From NCBI GenBank assembly GCA_964501785.1, contig CAZCUD010000002.1, positions 310,001-374,000 of the forward strand: a stretch of 64,000 bases of DNA, in the 5' to 3' direction. The translations under genes and the position numbers were made by a program. Positions within the stretch are counted from its first letter, which is position 1; each line of letters begins with the position of its first letter. Below the pieces are notes generated by a model, which saw only the letters and a program-made list of their open reading frames with translations, did not search any database and was not told the origin of the DNA. The stretch is from DATBSK01 sp964501785 (GTDB lineage Bacteria; Actinomycetota; Acidimicrobiia; IMCC26256; PALSA-555). This document shows positions 9,024-17,859 of this stretch, piece by piece.

Positions 9024-9032
9024 AGAGCGGGG

Positions 9033-10145
9033 TTAAGGAACCCAGGATCCGAAGAACGCGAGCAGCGCGTAGCCGAAGAGGCCCGCGGCGGAGAGCACCA
9101 GCACGGGACGTTCGATGTCGGACCGGCGGGTCGCGACCGCGACGGCGATGACGAACGGGAACGTGCTGATGCAGTAGCGCTCGAACGAGTCGAGGTTCGA
9201 CGCCGACAGGCCGAGCACGAGCGTGAGGGCGGCGTACGCGAAGTACGAGCGCGGCAGCGACTTCCAGATGAAGTAGAGCAAGACGGCGAAGACGAGCGCC
9301 CAGAACAGGTGCAGGCCCGACCCGAAACGGTCGCCGCCGCTGATGGTCGCGTCGACCGCCCGCCACACGCGCGTGAAGGGGTCGACGAACCCACCCCGGA
9401 GCGTCGACGTGTTCTGCACGGACAGCGGCTCGAGGGGGTCACCGAAGCGGATCCCCACGTACGCCAGGTAGATGCCGATCCCGACGCCCGGCGCGACGAC
9501 TGCGAGCCCGCGCTCGATCCGTCCCCGCGTCGAGGCGTCCTTCCACGAGCTCACCGCTTCGATGAGCAGCGGCAGGACGAGCAGGATCCCCACCGGTCGC
9601 GCGAGCCCGGCCAGCAGCGCGAGCACCGCGGCCCACGCCCAGCGCTTGGATCGGATGCACAGGAACACGCCGACGCTGAGCGCCATGGCGAGGCTCTCGG
9701 CGTAGCCGAGCACGAGCGCGACCGCGGGCGAGAGCACCAGCCCGAACCAGGCGGCCCGCACCGCCATCTTCTCGTCGCCGGTGTCGACGATCACGAGCCG
9801 GTGGAGCAGCGCTGCGAACACGAGCGCACCGAGGTTGGCGATCACGATGAGGGCCACGTCCTCGTGGCCGAGGAACACGAACCCGAGGCCGCGGGAGAGC
9901 GCGGGGAGCAGCGGGAAGAAGCGCAGCGCGCTCTCGTGGTTGCCCGTGTACCCGAGCTCGGCGAGCGCTCGATACCAGCCCGCGTCCCAGGCGAACAGGC
10001 CCTGCGCGAGCGGGATGGGGCGCGGCAGGCTCGACACGTCCTGGTGGAGGAACCGTGCCGTCCCGAGCGCCGCGATGACGATCACGCGCGACACGACCCA
10101 CGGCACGAGGGCGACGCGCAGGTCGCGCCGCAGGAAGTCGGTCAC
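9033..10145 (-). CDS. PIG-V-like mannosyltransferase family membrane protein
   Basis: A 370-residue polytopic membrane protein. Near the N-terminus LFAWDAGWYRALAELGY followed by FFPLLPALSRGL resembles the first-loop signature of PIG-V-like bacterial mannosyltransferases, which use polyprenyl-phosphate-mannose outside the membrane. A second segment with GYAESLAMALSVGVF and GLARPVGILLVLPLL also fits. The GTG start at 10145 overlaps the upstream LLM oxidoreductase stop (GTGA), although that partner is functionally unrelated. A polyprenol-phosphate mannose synthase at 8109-8843 is the obvious supplier of donor. The acceptor is unknown. Confidence 0.88.
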   Translation of the reverse strand: MTDFLRRDLRVALVPWVVSRVIVIAALGTARFLHQDVSSLPRPIPLAQGLFAWDAGWYRALAELGYTGNHESALRFFPLLPALSRGLGFVFLGHEDVALIVIANLGALVFAALLHRLVIVDTGDEKMAVRAAWFGLVLSPAVALVLGYAESLAMALSVGVFLCIRSKRWAWAAVLALLAGLARPVGILLVLPLLIEAVSSWKDASTRGRIERGLAVVAPGVGIGIYLAYVGIRFGDPLEPLSVQNTSTLRGGFVDPFTRVWRAVDATISGGDRFGSGLHLFWALVFAVLLYFIWKSLPRSYFAYAALTLVLGLSASNLDSFERYCISTFPFVIAVAVATRRSDIERPVLVLSAAGLFGYALLAFFGSWVP

Positions 10146-11122
10146 ATCGACACGTTCGGGACGACGTCGGTCGCGAAGCGCTCGAGGCTCTCGGATGACG
10201 GGAAGTCGCGGAACCACAGGACGAACTCTCGGCAGCCCGCGTCGACGAATGCCTGCACCTTGTCGGTGACCATCTCGGCGGTGCCGACGAGGTTGTCGCG
10301 CTCGTAGGCGTCGTCGTCGCCCCGACCCCACAGGTTCCCGCCCTCCGGTGAGTCGAGCCACGCCCGGAGATCACGCTCGCTGTCGAAGAGCCGGCAGTCG
10401 GGGCCGTGGGTGCGCACGATCGAATCGAAGTCGCGACCGACCGCGTCGCAATGGCCGCGCAGCACCTCCGACTTGTGCACGAACTGCTCGAGCCCGACCT
10501 GCCAGTTCGTCTTGTCGGCGTGCTCGGCCGCGATGCGCAGCGTGACCTTCTCGCCACCACCGCCGATCCAGATCTCGGGCAGCTGCTGCACCGGCTTGGG
10601 ATCGCAGTACGCCCCGTCGAACCGGACATGGTCGCCGGCCATCGTCACCGTCTCCTCGCTCCAGAGGCGCCGGACGGCCACGACGCTCTCCTCGAGGATC
10701 TCGAGGCGCTCGCGCGCGGACGGGTAGTCGTAGCCGTAGGCCTGGTACTCGCGCTCGTACCAGCCCGCACCGAGGCCGAGGACGAGGCGACCGCCGGACA
10801 TCACGTCGATGCCGGCGGCCTCCTTGGCCAGGAGCCCGGCGTTCCGGTACGCCGCGCAGGTGACGAGCTGGCCGAGGCGGATGGTGCTCGTGCGCTGCGA
10901 CAGCGCGGCCAGCGTCGTGAACGCCTCGAACACGTGGGTGGGCTCGCGGCGCGGGACCGTCTCGACGTGGTCGTAGACCCACAGGTGGTCGTAGCCCGCG
11001 CCCTCGGCGATCGCGGCGAGCTCGACCGTGCGCGCCCACGCGTCGGCGCCCGACCATCCCGAGTACTCGAGCTTCCAGCCCTGGGGGGCGAACGCGCCGA
11101 AGCGCAGCGGCGACTCGGTCAC
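10142..11122 (-). CDS. LLM class F420-dependent oxidoreductase
   Basis: A 326-residue TIM-barrel protein of the luciferase-like monooxygenase superfamily, F420-dependent type. Supporting segments are the N-terminal beta strand (LRFGAFAPQGW), GYDHLWVYDHVE, the AALSQRTSTIRLGQLVTC strand, and LAKEAAGIDVMSGGRLVLG with the following LGAGWYEREYQAYGYDYP, all typical of the F420 subgroup rather than FMN luciferases. GTG 11122 overlaps the upstream methyltransferase stop. The family reduces or oxidises diverse substrates with coenzyme F420, made by Actinobacteria among others. The substrate is not predictable. Confidence 0.92.
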   Translation of the reverse strand: MTESPLRFGAFAPQGWKLEYSGWSGADAWARTVELAAIAEGAGYDHLWVYDHVETVPRREPTHVFEAFTTLAALSQRTSTIRLGQLVTCAAYRNAGLLAKEAAGIDVMSGGRLVLGLGAGWYEREYQAYGYDYPSARERLEILEESVVAVRRLWSEETVTMAGDHVRFDGAYCDPKPVQQLPEIWIGGGGEKVTLRIAAEHADKTNWQVGLEQFVHKSEVLRGHCDAVGRDFDSIVRTHGPDCRLFDSERDLRAWLDSPEGGNLWGRGDDDAYERDNLVGTAEMVTDKVQAFVDAGCREFVLWFRDFPSSESLERFATDVVPNVSM

Positions 11123-11898
11123 GAGGCCTCGCCATCCTTCGCCGCCGGAGCATCGGCGAGCTTCGTGACATGGATGACGCAGTTCCAGCAGAGCACCTCA
11201 CGCGCGACGGGGATGCGGGTGAGGAACGACGCCCACGTCCAGTAGCGCGGCTCGGCCCTGTCGACCCTCAGCTCGGGCTGCGCCCGCACCAGTCGCAGCG
11301 TCGGACCGACGTGCACCGGGAAGAGTCCTTCGCCGTACCGGTTCTTCGGGATGCCGTGTCGCTTCTCGTAGAGGCGCGGGCCGAGCTTGGTGCCGAGGTA
11401 GTGGTACGGCGCCATCTCGTGGCCACCCCACGGCGAGTACCAGTTGGTCCACGAGACGTAGCCCCATCCCCCGGGGCGGATCACGCGCGCGAGCTCGCGG
11501 ACCACGGCCTCGGTGTCGGGCGTGTGCTCGAGCATGTTGGAGCAGAACACCGCGTCGACGCTGTCGTCCGCGAACGGCAGGCACTGCGCGTCGCCGATCA
11601 TCGCTCCTTCGGGTGGGTCACCCGAGAGGTGGAGCTCCGCCAGCGAGTGCTCGAGCGGGATCACGGTCGCACCCCGGGCGCGGAAGGCATCGGTGTAGAA
11701 GCCGGGGCCGCACGCGAGGTCGACGACCTTCTGGCCCGCGACCGAACCGTGGCGCGCGACGAGTCGCTCTGCCGTCTCGTCGGCGAGCATCGTGTAGAAG
11801 GGCGCCGGGTCTTCGCGCTCTCGACGGAAGCGACGGTAGAGCTCGCGAACCCGCTTGGGGCCGCGCAGTCGTGGGGTTGGGTCGAGCGTGGTGGTCAA
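11119..11898 (-). CDS. Class I SAM-dependent methyltransferase
   Basis: A 259-residue methyltransferase of the Methyltransf_11 type. The SAM-binding motif I is VVDLACGPGFYTDAF (about 58-72), followed by acidic post-I residues and the motif IV/V region VDAVFCSNMLEHTPDTEAVVRELARVIRPGG. The start is a TTG at 11898, ten bases after the VOC gene's stop; no strong ribosome site is visible, so a shorter start is possible. The N-terminal basic region (LYRRFRRERED) and a C-terminal segment with FLTRIPVAREVL may bind a membrane or lipid substrate. Reminiscent of lipid or quinone methyltransferases, but the substrate is unknown. Confidence 0.88.
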   Translation of the reverse strand: MTTTLDPTPRLRGPKRVRELYRRFRREREDPAPFYTMLADETAERLVARHGSVAGQKVVDLACGPGFYTDAFRARGATVIPLEHSLAELHLSGDPPEGAMIGDAQCLPFADDSVDAVFCSNMLEHTPDTEAVVRELARVIRPGGWGYVSWTNWYSPWGGHEMAPYHYLGTKLGPRLYEKRHGIPKNRYGEGLFPVHVGPTLRLVRAQPELRVDRAEPRYWTWASFLTRIPVAREVLCWNCVIHVTKLADAPAAKDGEAS

Positions 11899-11908
11899 GG
11901 GTCGAGCG

Positions 11909-12367
11909 TCACCCCGCGTCCTTGAAGTCCCACCACTGCACCTCGACCATCATCGGGAGCAGGTACCTCACGTAGAAGCTCGTGATCGCGAGCACCTCGT
12001 GGTCGTCGACCTGCTTGTCGATGATGTCGACGCGGTCGTCTTGCTCCTGGTACCGCTTCGCGCGCTCGAGCATCTCGTCCAGCTCGGCCTCGGTCGCGAC
12101 CGAGATCCCGAAGTGGTCGAGGCGCGGCGCGGTCATGGGCGGGTCGTCGGCGATCAGGAACACGAACTGCTCGTACGTGTAGCAGGAGAGCACCAGGCGT
12201 CGACCGTCCTGGGTCATCTGGGGGAGCTCTTCCCACCCGAACACCTCGCGGTAGAAGCGGGTGATCTCCTCGCGGCTCTCGGGTGTGAGGAGCTCGCTGG
12301 GGAGGCTCATCGCCACGTGGTTGAACCGCGGCGTGCGGGGGCGGGCGATCTCGCTGGTCCTGGTCAT
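11909..12367 (-). CDS. VOC (glyoxalase/dioxygenase fold) family protein
   Basis: A 152-residue single vicinal-oxygen-chelate protein. It has a first metal-ligand strand (RFNHVAMSLP), the helix EEITRFYREVFGWEELP, and a second half starting at LDHFGISVATEAELDEML. The ATG at 12367 has an AAGGGA ribosome site and overlaps the stop of the upstream alcohol dehydrogenase (ATGA), which favours it over a GTG five codons upstream. VOC proteins include glyoxalases, extradiol dioxygenases and isomerases. The metal-binding His is visible in both halves (NHV, DHF). Substrate unknown. Confidence 0.88.
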   Translation of the reverse strand: MTRTSEIARPRTPRFNHVAMSLPSELLTPESREEITRFYREVFGWEELPQMTQDGRRLVLSCYTYEQFVFLIADDPPMTAPRLDHFGISVATEAELDEMLERAKRYQEQDDRVDIIDKQVDDHEVLAITSFYVRYLLPMMVEVQWWDFKDAG

Positions 12368-13416
12368 GGCGTTCCCTTCCACGGTACGACGAGCACCTTC
12401 GCCGCGAGCTCACCCTCGGCGAGGCCCTCGAGCGCGCCGTAGAGGCCGTCGAGGTCGACATCGTCGCGCTCGAGCAGCAGGTCGGTCGGAAAGTCGGGGC
12501 GGGCGAGCAGCTCCAGGGCCCGGTCGAACCCGTCCTTGTCGTAGACGAACGAGCCGCGGATCTCGAGCTCGTTGAGCAGGATCCGGTTGGGATCGAAGCG
12601 GGGTGGGTGGATGCCGGCGCCGACGAGCACGAGGGTGCCACCTCGCTGGAGCTGGGCGAGCCCCGCCTCCATGGCCGCCCGATGCCCCGAGCACTCCAGG
12701 ACGACGTCGAAGGGCTGGTCGACGATGTCCCCCGGCGACGCCGGCGTCACGAGCGACTCGGGCTCGACCACCTCCGCGCCGAGCGCCTCGGCCAGCGCGC
12801 GCCGCCGAGGGTGGGGCTCGCTCACCACGATGTCGTCGACGCCCCGTGCCCGTGCCGCCGCCACGCTGAGCGTTCCGATCGGACCGGCGCCGGTCACGAG
12901 GATCCGCTGCCCGGCCTCCACCCGACCCTGGGTGAGACCGTGCAGCGCCACGGCGAGCGGCTCGGCGAGCGCGGCGTCGCGGATGTCGAGCCCGTCGGGG
13001 ATGCGCAGCAGCGCGTCCTCGTGCACGCGCACGAACTCCGCGAACGCGCCGTCCTTGTGCACGGACATGCCGGGCGTGTTGCGTCCGGAGCACAGTGACG
13101 GCCGCCCCGCCCGACAGAACTCGCACTCGCCGCAGCGGGGCGTCGGGCCTCCGATCAGCGCGTCGCCCACCTGCCAGCGGGCGACGTCGGAGCCGGTCGC
13201 GACCACTCGCCCCGAGAACTCGTGACCTTCGACCGACCCCGGGCGGCCCCAGCCTTCGAGGACGAAGTGGAGGTCGCTGCCGCAGATGCCGCAGTGGCTG
13301 ACCTCGAGCAGGACGTCGCGCGGGCCGAGCTCGGGGACGGGGACCTCTTCGACCGCCAGCTCGCGCTGTCCGTGGTACACGGCCGCTCGCATCTTCGTCG
13401 GCAGCTGCGTCGTCAC
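12364..13416 (-). CDS. Zinc-dependent medium-chain alcohol dehydrogenase
   Basis: A 350-residue MDR-family dehydrogenase. Catalytic zinc ligands lie in CGICGSDLH (42-50) and GHE (64-66). The structural zinc site is complete, CGECEFCRAGRPSLC (C95, C98, C101, C109). The NAD(P) Rossmann motif is VTGAGPIGTLSV (about 174-185). This pattern is closest to threonine/sorbitol/butanediol dehydrogenase-like enzymes. I chose GTG 13416 over ATG 13392 because only the former has a GGGGGGA ribosome site at good distance. Operon with the VOC, methyltransferase and LLM genes. Divergent from the secreted phosphatase-type gene at 13507. Confidence 0.92.
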   Translation of the reverse strand: MTTQLPTKMRAAVYHGQRELAVEEVPVPELGPRDVLLEVSHCGICGSDLHFVLEGWGRPGSVEGHEFSGRVVATGSDVARWQVGDALIGGPTPRCGECEFCRAGRPSLCSGRNTPGMSVHKDGAFAEFVRVHEDALLRIPDGLDIRDAALAEPLAVALHGLTQGRVEAGQRILVTGAGPIGTLSVAAARARGVDDIVVSEPHPRRRALAEALGAEVVEPESLVTPASPGDIVDQPFDVVLECSGHRAAMEAGLAQLQRGGTLVLVGAGIHPPRFDPNRILLNELEIRGSFVYDKDGFDRALELLARPDFPTDLLLERDDVDLDGLYGALEGLAEGELAAKVLVVPWKGTP

Positions 13417-13474
13417 CGGCAGTGTCCCCCCGTCGTGGCCTCGTCGCGCCCCTCGGCGCGCGCAGCGAGCGTAA

Positions 13475-13480
13475 TAGGGT
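13475..13480 (+). promoter_or_regulatory. -10 box TAGGGT
   Basis: TAGGGT lies 26 bases upstream of ATG 13507, leaving a short leader that contains a G-rich ribosome site. It is in the divergent gap shared with the alcohol dehydrogenase gene. Confidence 0.5.
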
Positions 13481-13506
13481 CCGCGGAGCGACCTGAGGGG
13501 GGGACG

Positions 13507-14520
13507 ATGCGCCCACGATGCTCGACGTGGGGAGCAGCGCTGCTGGCCGCGCTGTGCCTCGGCGCGACGACCGTTGCCGTGGCGCCGGCCGGCGCGCAGG
13601 AAGACGGGGTGCCGACCGAGCAGGTCCGCATCGTGAACCTCAACCTCCTCCACGGCGTGTTCTGCCCGCAGGAGACGGATGCGTGCCAGGCGCCCGACCG
13701 GGTCGCCCTCCTGATGCAGCAGCTGGAGGACGCCGAGTGCCCGGAGGTCGTGGGCCTCCAGGAGATCAACGCCAACCTCGCGAAGCTGATCGACCGAGCG
13801 CTCGCCGACAGCGACTGCGACTACGACGTCGCCTTCTCGAAGAAGCCGGGATCGCTCGACACCGAGCGAGTGCTCACGACGCTGCCCGTGCGGTCGGAGA
13901 AGGTCGAGAAGCTGACCGGGGCGTTCCGCACCGCCTCGCGCGTCGTGCTCCGGTCTCCGATCGGCCCCCTGGTCGTCGTGGTCACGCACCAGGACGGGGA
14001 CCCGGAGGGCGTCGCCCAGCCGCCGTGTCGCAACACCTGTCCTCCCGTCTGCGTGGACGCGCAGGTGAGCGTGCTCGCCTGCCAGACGCTCGTCGCGGCG
14101 CGCCTCGCCGACGACGTCGGTGGCCCGCGAGCCACGCGCGTCCTCATGGGTGACTTCAACGTGACGCCGACGAACCCCCGTTACCAGCTGCTCCTCGACG
14201 AGGGATGGACCGACACCTACCTCACTGCCGGCAACCCCGAGTGCGACGGCGCGACGGGCGTCGGCTGCACGGGCGGTCGCGCCGACGAGGCGGTCGAAGC
14301 GCTCAAGGACCCGACCGCTCGCAACTCCGAGCGGATCGACTACATCTTCGTCAAGGGGGGCCGGAACTGCGTCGTGCAGCTCGATGCACCCGACGACCGC
14401 AACGACAACGGGCTCGGCACCGGCCTCTTCGGTGACCAGCCCGCCACCGACGGCCCGGGTGGCATCGTATGGACCTCGGACCACACCGGTGTGAGCGCCG
14501 ACCTCTCGTGCGGCGCATAG
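13507..14520 (+). CDS. Secreted endonuclease/exonuclease/phosphatase family protein
   Basis: A 337-residue exported protein. Residues 1-30 form a Sec signal peptide ending in PAGAQ. The mature part has the EEP catalytic landmarks: the metal-binding Glu in VVGLQEINANL (82-92), the MGDFNVTPTNP motif near 214, and the C-terminal SDHTGV (324-329). EEP proteins hydrolyse phosphodiesters of DNA, phospholipids or sugar phosphates. Six or more cysteines (ETDAC, CRNTCPPVC, AGNPEC, GVGC) suggest disulphides, consistent with export. The ATG at 13507 follows a GGGGGG-type ribosome site. Substrate unknown. Confidence 0.9.
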   Translation: MRPRCSTWGAALLAALCLGATTVAVAPAGAQEDGVPTEQVRIVNLNLLHGVFCPQETDACQAPDRVALLMQQLEDAECPEVVGLQEINANLAKLIDRALADSDCDYDVAFSKKPGSLDTERVLTTLPVRSEKVEKLTGAFRTASRVVLRSPIGPLVVVVTHQDGDPEGVAQPPCRNTCPPVCVDAQVSVLACQTLVAARLADDVGGPRATRVLMGDFNVTPTNPRYQLLLDEGWTDTYLTAGNPECDGATGVGCTGGRADEAVEALKDPTARNSERIDYIFVKGGRNCVVQLDAPDDRNDNGLGTGLFGDQPATDGPGGIVWTSDHTGVSADLSCGA

Positions 14521-14530
14521 GAGGACGATC

Positions 14531-16201
14531 GTGAGCCACGACGTGGTGATCAAGGGAGGGACGGTCGTCGACGGCACGGGCGCGCCCGGTCGGCCGGCCG
14601 ACGTCGCGATCGACGGCGATCGCATCGCCGAGATCGGCGACGGGCTCCGGGGTCGGCGCGAGCTCGACGCCTCGGGACAGGTCGTCGCTCCCGGGTTCGT
14701 CGACATCCACACGCACTACGACGCGCAGGTGTTCTGGGACCCGGCCCTCACACCGTCGTCGTGGCACGGCGTGACGTCGGTCGTGGCAGGCAACTGCGGC
14801 TTCTCGATCGCGCCGTGCCGACCCGAGCACCGCGAGCTGATCGGCCGCACTCTCCAGCACGTCGAGGACATGAGCCTCCCGACGCTCGAGGCCGGCATCC
14901 CGTGGGACTTCGAGTCGTTCCCGGAGTACCTGTCATCGGTCGAGCGTCACGGGACGACGCTCAACTACACGGCGTACATCGGCCACACCGCGCTTCGGCT
15001 CTTCGTGATGGGCGACGACGGCTACGAGCGCGAGGATCCGACCGACGGTGAGCTCGACGCGATGGCGGCGCTGGTGCGCGAGGCGATCGCGGCAGGTGCG
15101 GCCGGGTTCGCGTCGAGCTCGGCACCGACGCACAACGGTGACGGGGGGCGGCCGGTCCCGTCGCGGCTCGCCGGCGAGCGCGAGCTCGAAGCCCTGCTCA
15201 CGCCGCTCAAGGACCTCGGTGCGGGCGTGGGCGCGTTCACACCGGGTGAGCGCATCTCGCACACCGAGATCTACGGGCTCCAACGGCGGATCGGCCGCCC
15301 CTTCACCTGGACGGCGATGCTCACCTTCGAAGGCTCGACGTTCGCGACCGACATGGCCGCGCGCAATGCGGCGGAGCGCGCCGCGGGCGTCGACGTGTGG
15401 CCCCAGATCACCTGCCGACCGCTCACGTTCCAGATGACGATGGCCGATCCGTTCACGTTCAACATGAAGCCGTCGTTCAAGGCGCTCATGGACCGCCCGC
15501 TCGACGAGCGTCTCGCCGCATACCGCGACGCCGAGTGGCGTCGCGTCGCGCAAGAAGAGCTCGCGCAGCCGGGCCTCGCGTTCAGACCCAACTGGGCGAC
15601 TCTGGTCGTCGCCGAGTGCCCTTCGCAGCCCGAGCTCGAGGGCCGCAACATCGCCGACCTCGCGGCCGAGCGAGGCGAGGAGCCGCTGACCACGATGATC
15701 GCGGTCGCCGGCGACGACCTGACGACGCGCTTCGGCAGCGTCCTCGCCAACAACGACCCCGCCCAGATCGAGCAGCTCCTCCAGCAGGAGGGGCTGCTCA
15801 TCGGGCTCTCCGATGCGGGCGCCCACGTGTCGCAGCTGTGCGACGCGTGCCTGCCGACCGACCTCCTGGGCAACTGGGTGCGTGAGCGAGAGGTCCTCAC
15901 GCTCGAACGTGCCGTGCACAAGCTGACCGGAGAGCCCGCAGCCGTGTTCGGCTTCGCCGACCGCGGAGAGCTCGCGGTGGGCAAGCGTGCCGACGTCGCG
16001 GTCTTCGACCCCGAGACGGTGGCCCCGGGCAAGCTGCGACGCGTCCGCGACTTCCCCGCGGACGGCGAGCGCCTCGTCGCCGACGACCCGCACGGCGTCA
16101 CCCACGTGCTCGTCAACGGCGTGCCGATCCGCACCGACGGAGCGCCAGACGCCGAGGGCGTCGAAGCCCGACCCGGGCAGCTGCTCCGGAACGCCGGGTG
16201 A
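14531..16201 (+). CDS. N-acyl-D-amino-acid deacylase-type amidohydrolase
   Basis: A 556-residue metal-dependent amidohydrolase of the D-aminoacylase (AMDHD3) type. It shows the N-terminal beta-sandwich start (VIKGGTVVDGTGAP), the metal motif GFVDIHTHYDAQ (about 56-67), VVAGNCGFS (about 85-93), and the late metal Asp in GLSDAGAHVSQ (about 424-434). The C-terminal sandwich strand GELAVGKRADVAVFD closes the family pattern. It would hydrolyse an N-acyl group or a related amide. The GTG at 14531 has an AGGAGG-like ribosome site and follows the EEP gene by ten bases. The exact substrate is open; many actinobacterial homologues are uncharacterised. Confidence 0.92.
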   Translation: MSHDVVIKGGTVVDGTGAPGRPADVAIDGDRIAEIGDGLRGRRELDASGQVVAPGFVDIHTHYDAQVFWDPALTPSSWHGVTSVVAGNCGFSIAPCRPEHRELIGRTLQHVEDMSLPTLEAGIPWDFESFPEYLSSVERHGTTLNYTAYIGHTALRLFVMGDDGYEREDPTDGELDAMAALVREAIAAGAAGFASSSAPTHNGDGGRPVPSRLAGERELEALLTPLKDLGAGVGAFTPGERISHTEIYGLQRRIGRPFTWTAMLTFEGSTFATDMAARNAAERAAGVDVWPQITCRPLTFQMTMADPFTFNMKPSFKALMDRPLDERLAAYRDAEWRRVAQEELAQPGLAFRPNWATLVVAECPSQPELEGRNIADLAAERGEEPLTTMIAVAGDDLTTRFGSVLANNDPAQIEQLLQQEGLLIGLSDAGAHVSQLCDACLPTDLLGNWVREREVLTLERAVHKLTGEPAAVFGFADRGELAVGKRADVAVFDPETVAPGKLRRVRDFPADGERLVADDPHGVTHVLVNGVPIRTDGAPDAEGVEARPGQLLRNAG

Positions 16202-17811
16202 CCACGGCGTCACCTGACGCGGCTCCCGCTTCCACCGACGCCGCTCCCCCACCCCGAACGTGGGCCGGTCGGTCCGGTTGGCCCGCGGTCGTGGTTCCCG
16301 TGGTCGCGGGCGTCGTCGTCGCGGTCGTCATCCTCGACGCGATGGCCGGCACGACGTTCTTCTACGACGAGTGGATCTGGATCATGCAGCGGCGCGCGTT
16401 CGACAGCGCCAGCCTGCTCGAGCCCTTCAACAACCACCTCATGGCGATGCCGATCGCCACCTACGCGGTCTTCTACCGCGTCTTCGGGCTCGATTCCCCC
16501 CTGCCCTACCAGCTGGCACTGCTGGCTGGACACCTGGCGACGTGCGGGCTGCTCTACGTGTACCTGCGGCGTCGCGTCGGGTGGTGGCTCGCGCTCGCGG
16601 GCGCAGCCGTGCTCGCGCTGTTCGGCTACACCTGGCCCGTCATCATCTGGCCCATCTCGTTGGGGTGGGTGTACGCGACGACCGCGGGGATCGGGGCCCT
16701 GCTGCTCGTCGACCGCGACTCTCGTCGCGCCGACGTGGGCGCGATGGTCGCGCTCCTGGTCGGCGTCGCGTCGAGCGGCATCGCGGTGCCGTTCGTCATC
16801 GGGATCGGCGTCGAGCTCGTGGTGAAGCGCGCGTGGCGGCGGCTCTACGTCGCGCTCGTGCCACTCGTCGTCTTCGGGGCGTGGTACCTGGCGTACGCAT
16901 CGGGGACGTCCGACAGCGGGAGCGTCGGCGACGTCGTCGAGTTCGCCGAGAAGCTGCTCGCGCAGACCTTCGGAACGATGCTCGGCGTCGACGACCGCGG
17001 CACTGCAGCGCACGTGGTGCTCGGGTTGGTCTTCGTCGGGTTGGTCGTGCTCTGGTTCGCGCTCGGACGCCCGCACTCGGCTCGGCTCCTCGGCAGCGCG
17101 GCAGCGCTCGCCGCGTTCACCCTGCTGCTGAGCTACTCGCGGGCCACCAGCGGGCTGACGCAATGGCACTCGTACGCCGCGGCGGTGTTCGTCCTGCTGC
17201 TGCTCGGCGAGCTGCTGGCCGGCCGATCGGTCGGGCTCGTGCCGACCGCGATCGTCCTGGTGGTGGTCGCTTGGTCGATCGTCTGGAACCTCGGCGAGCT
17301 CGCCGACGGCTCCGATCTCCAGCGGCGCCGGGCCGAGGAGATGCGTGCACAGCTCGCCGCCGTCGAGCTCGCCGGTCGCTCCGTCGACCCGGACGTGCGC
17401 GTCGGACGGTTCCTCCTCGAGACCCGCGCCGGCCCCTGGCTCGACGTCGCGGCCGAGTACGGCTCGCCCGCGTACTCGCTCGCCGAGCTGCGGGACGCGC
17501 CGCGCCACGCGCGTCGCGCCGCGGACAGGATCCTCGTGGACGACACCGGCCTCGCGCTCGGCCCGGCGAGCTCCGCGGGCACGTGCAGCGCCGACCCCGA
17601 CGGCGAGCTCCCGACCGGACCGGTCACCGTCACCTTGCAGGGCGCACCCGGCGGCGAGGTGCGTGCCGGCGTGCTGACCGCAGGCCGCCCCGTCGGCGTC
17701 GTGGAGGCGGGCCAGCGGGCGACGCTGGCGCTGCCGGGCCTGGGTCAGGGTGCCCGGTGGCACCTCGACCACGACGGAAGCACGCTGTGCACCGTCAACC
17801 CCACCCCCTGA
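16198..17811 (+). CDS. Polytopic membrane protein of unknown function (GT-C-like)
   Basis: A 537-residue membrane protein. After a Pro/Ala-rich N-terminus the first helix (about 29-48) leads into a loop with FFYDEWIWIMQRRAFDSASL, resembling the acidic first loop of GT-C glycosyltransferases. Around ten helices follow, then a soluble C-terminal domain of about 150 residues ending in a predicted beta-rich module. The GTG start overlaps the stop of the deacylase gene (GTGA). I do not recognise a named family with certainty. A lipid-linked sugar transferase or a protein of similar topology is the most likely class. Confidence 0.82.
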   Translation: MTTASPDAAPASTDAAPPPRTWAGRSGWPAVVVPVVAGVVVAVVILDAMAGTTFFYDEWIWIMQRRAFDSASLLEPFNNHLMAMPIATYAVFYRVFGLDSPLPYQLALLAGHLATCGLLYVYLRRRVGWWLALAGAAVLALFGYTWPVIIWPISLGWVYATTAGIGALLLVDRDSRRADVGAMVALLVGVASSGIAVPFVIGIGVELVVKRAWRRLYVALVPLVVFGAWYLAYASGTSDSGSVGDVVEFAEKLLAQTFGTMLGVDDRGTAAHVVLGLVFVGLVVLWFALGRPHSARLLGSAAALAAFTLLLSYSRATSGLTQWHSYAAAVFVLLLLGELLAGRSVGLVPTAIVLVVVAWSIVWNLGELADGSDLQRRRAEEMRAQLAAVELAGRSVDPDVRVGRFLLETRAGPWLDVAAEYGSPAYSLAELRDAPRHARRAADRILVDDTGLALGPASSAGTCSADPDGELPTGPVTVTLQGAPGGEVRAGVLTAGRPVGVVEAGQRATLALPGLGQGARWHLDHDGSTLCTVNPTP

Positions 17812-17859
17812 CGCCGTCGCCGCCTGCGCCGGCGGGTCGGATCTGTGAGAGTAGGGAAC

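Larger units (their letters stand above)
8844..9032. other. Convergent intergenic region rich in hairpins
   Basis: This 189-base gap between two converging genes contains no gene. It begins with a run of GCGAGC/GCAGCGAGC-like repeats and holds three perfect inverted repeats in a row (8905-8927, 8962-8984, 9007-9023). The first two have 10-bp arms and the same TAT centre. None is followed by a T-run. It probably serves as a bidirectional transcription end, or it may be a small dispersed palindromic element. Confidence 0.6.

Noticed and set aside
8844..9032. CRISPR array
   Set aside because: The repeated GCGAGC-type words are short and irregular, and there are no uniform spacers.
12364..14712. 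Long frame joining extra N-terminal sequence to the alcohol dehydrogenase
   Set aside because: The extra part is antisense to the EEP gene; the MDR domain starts at 13416.
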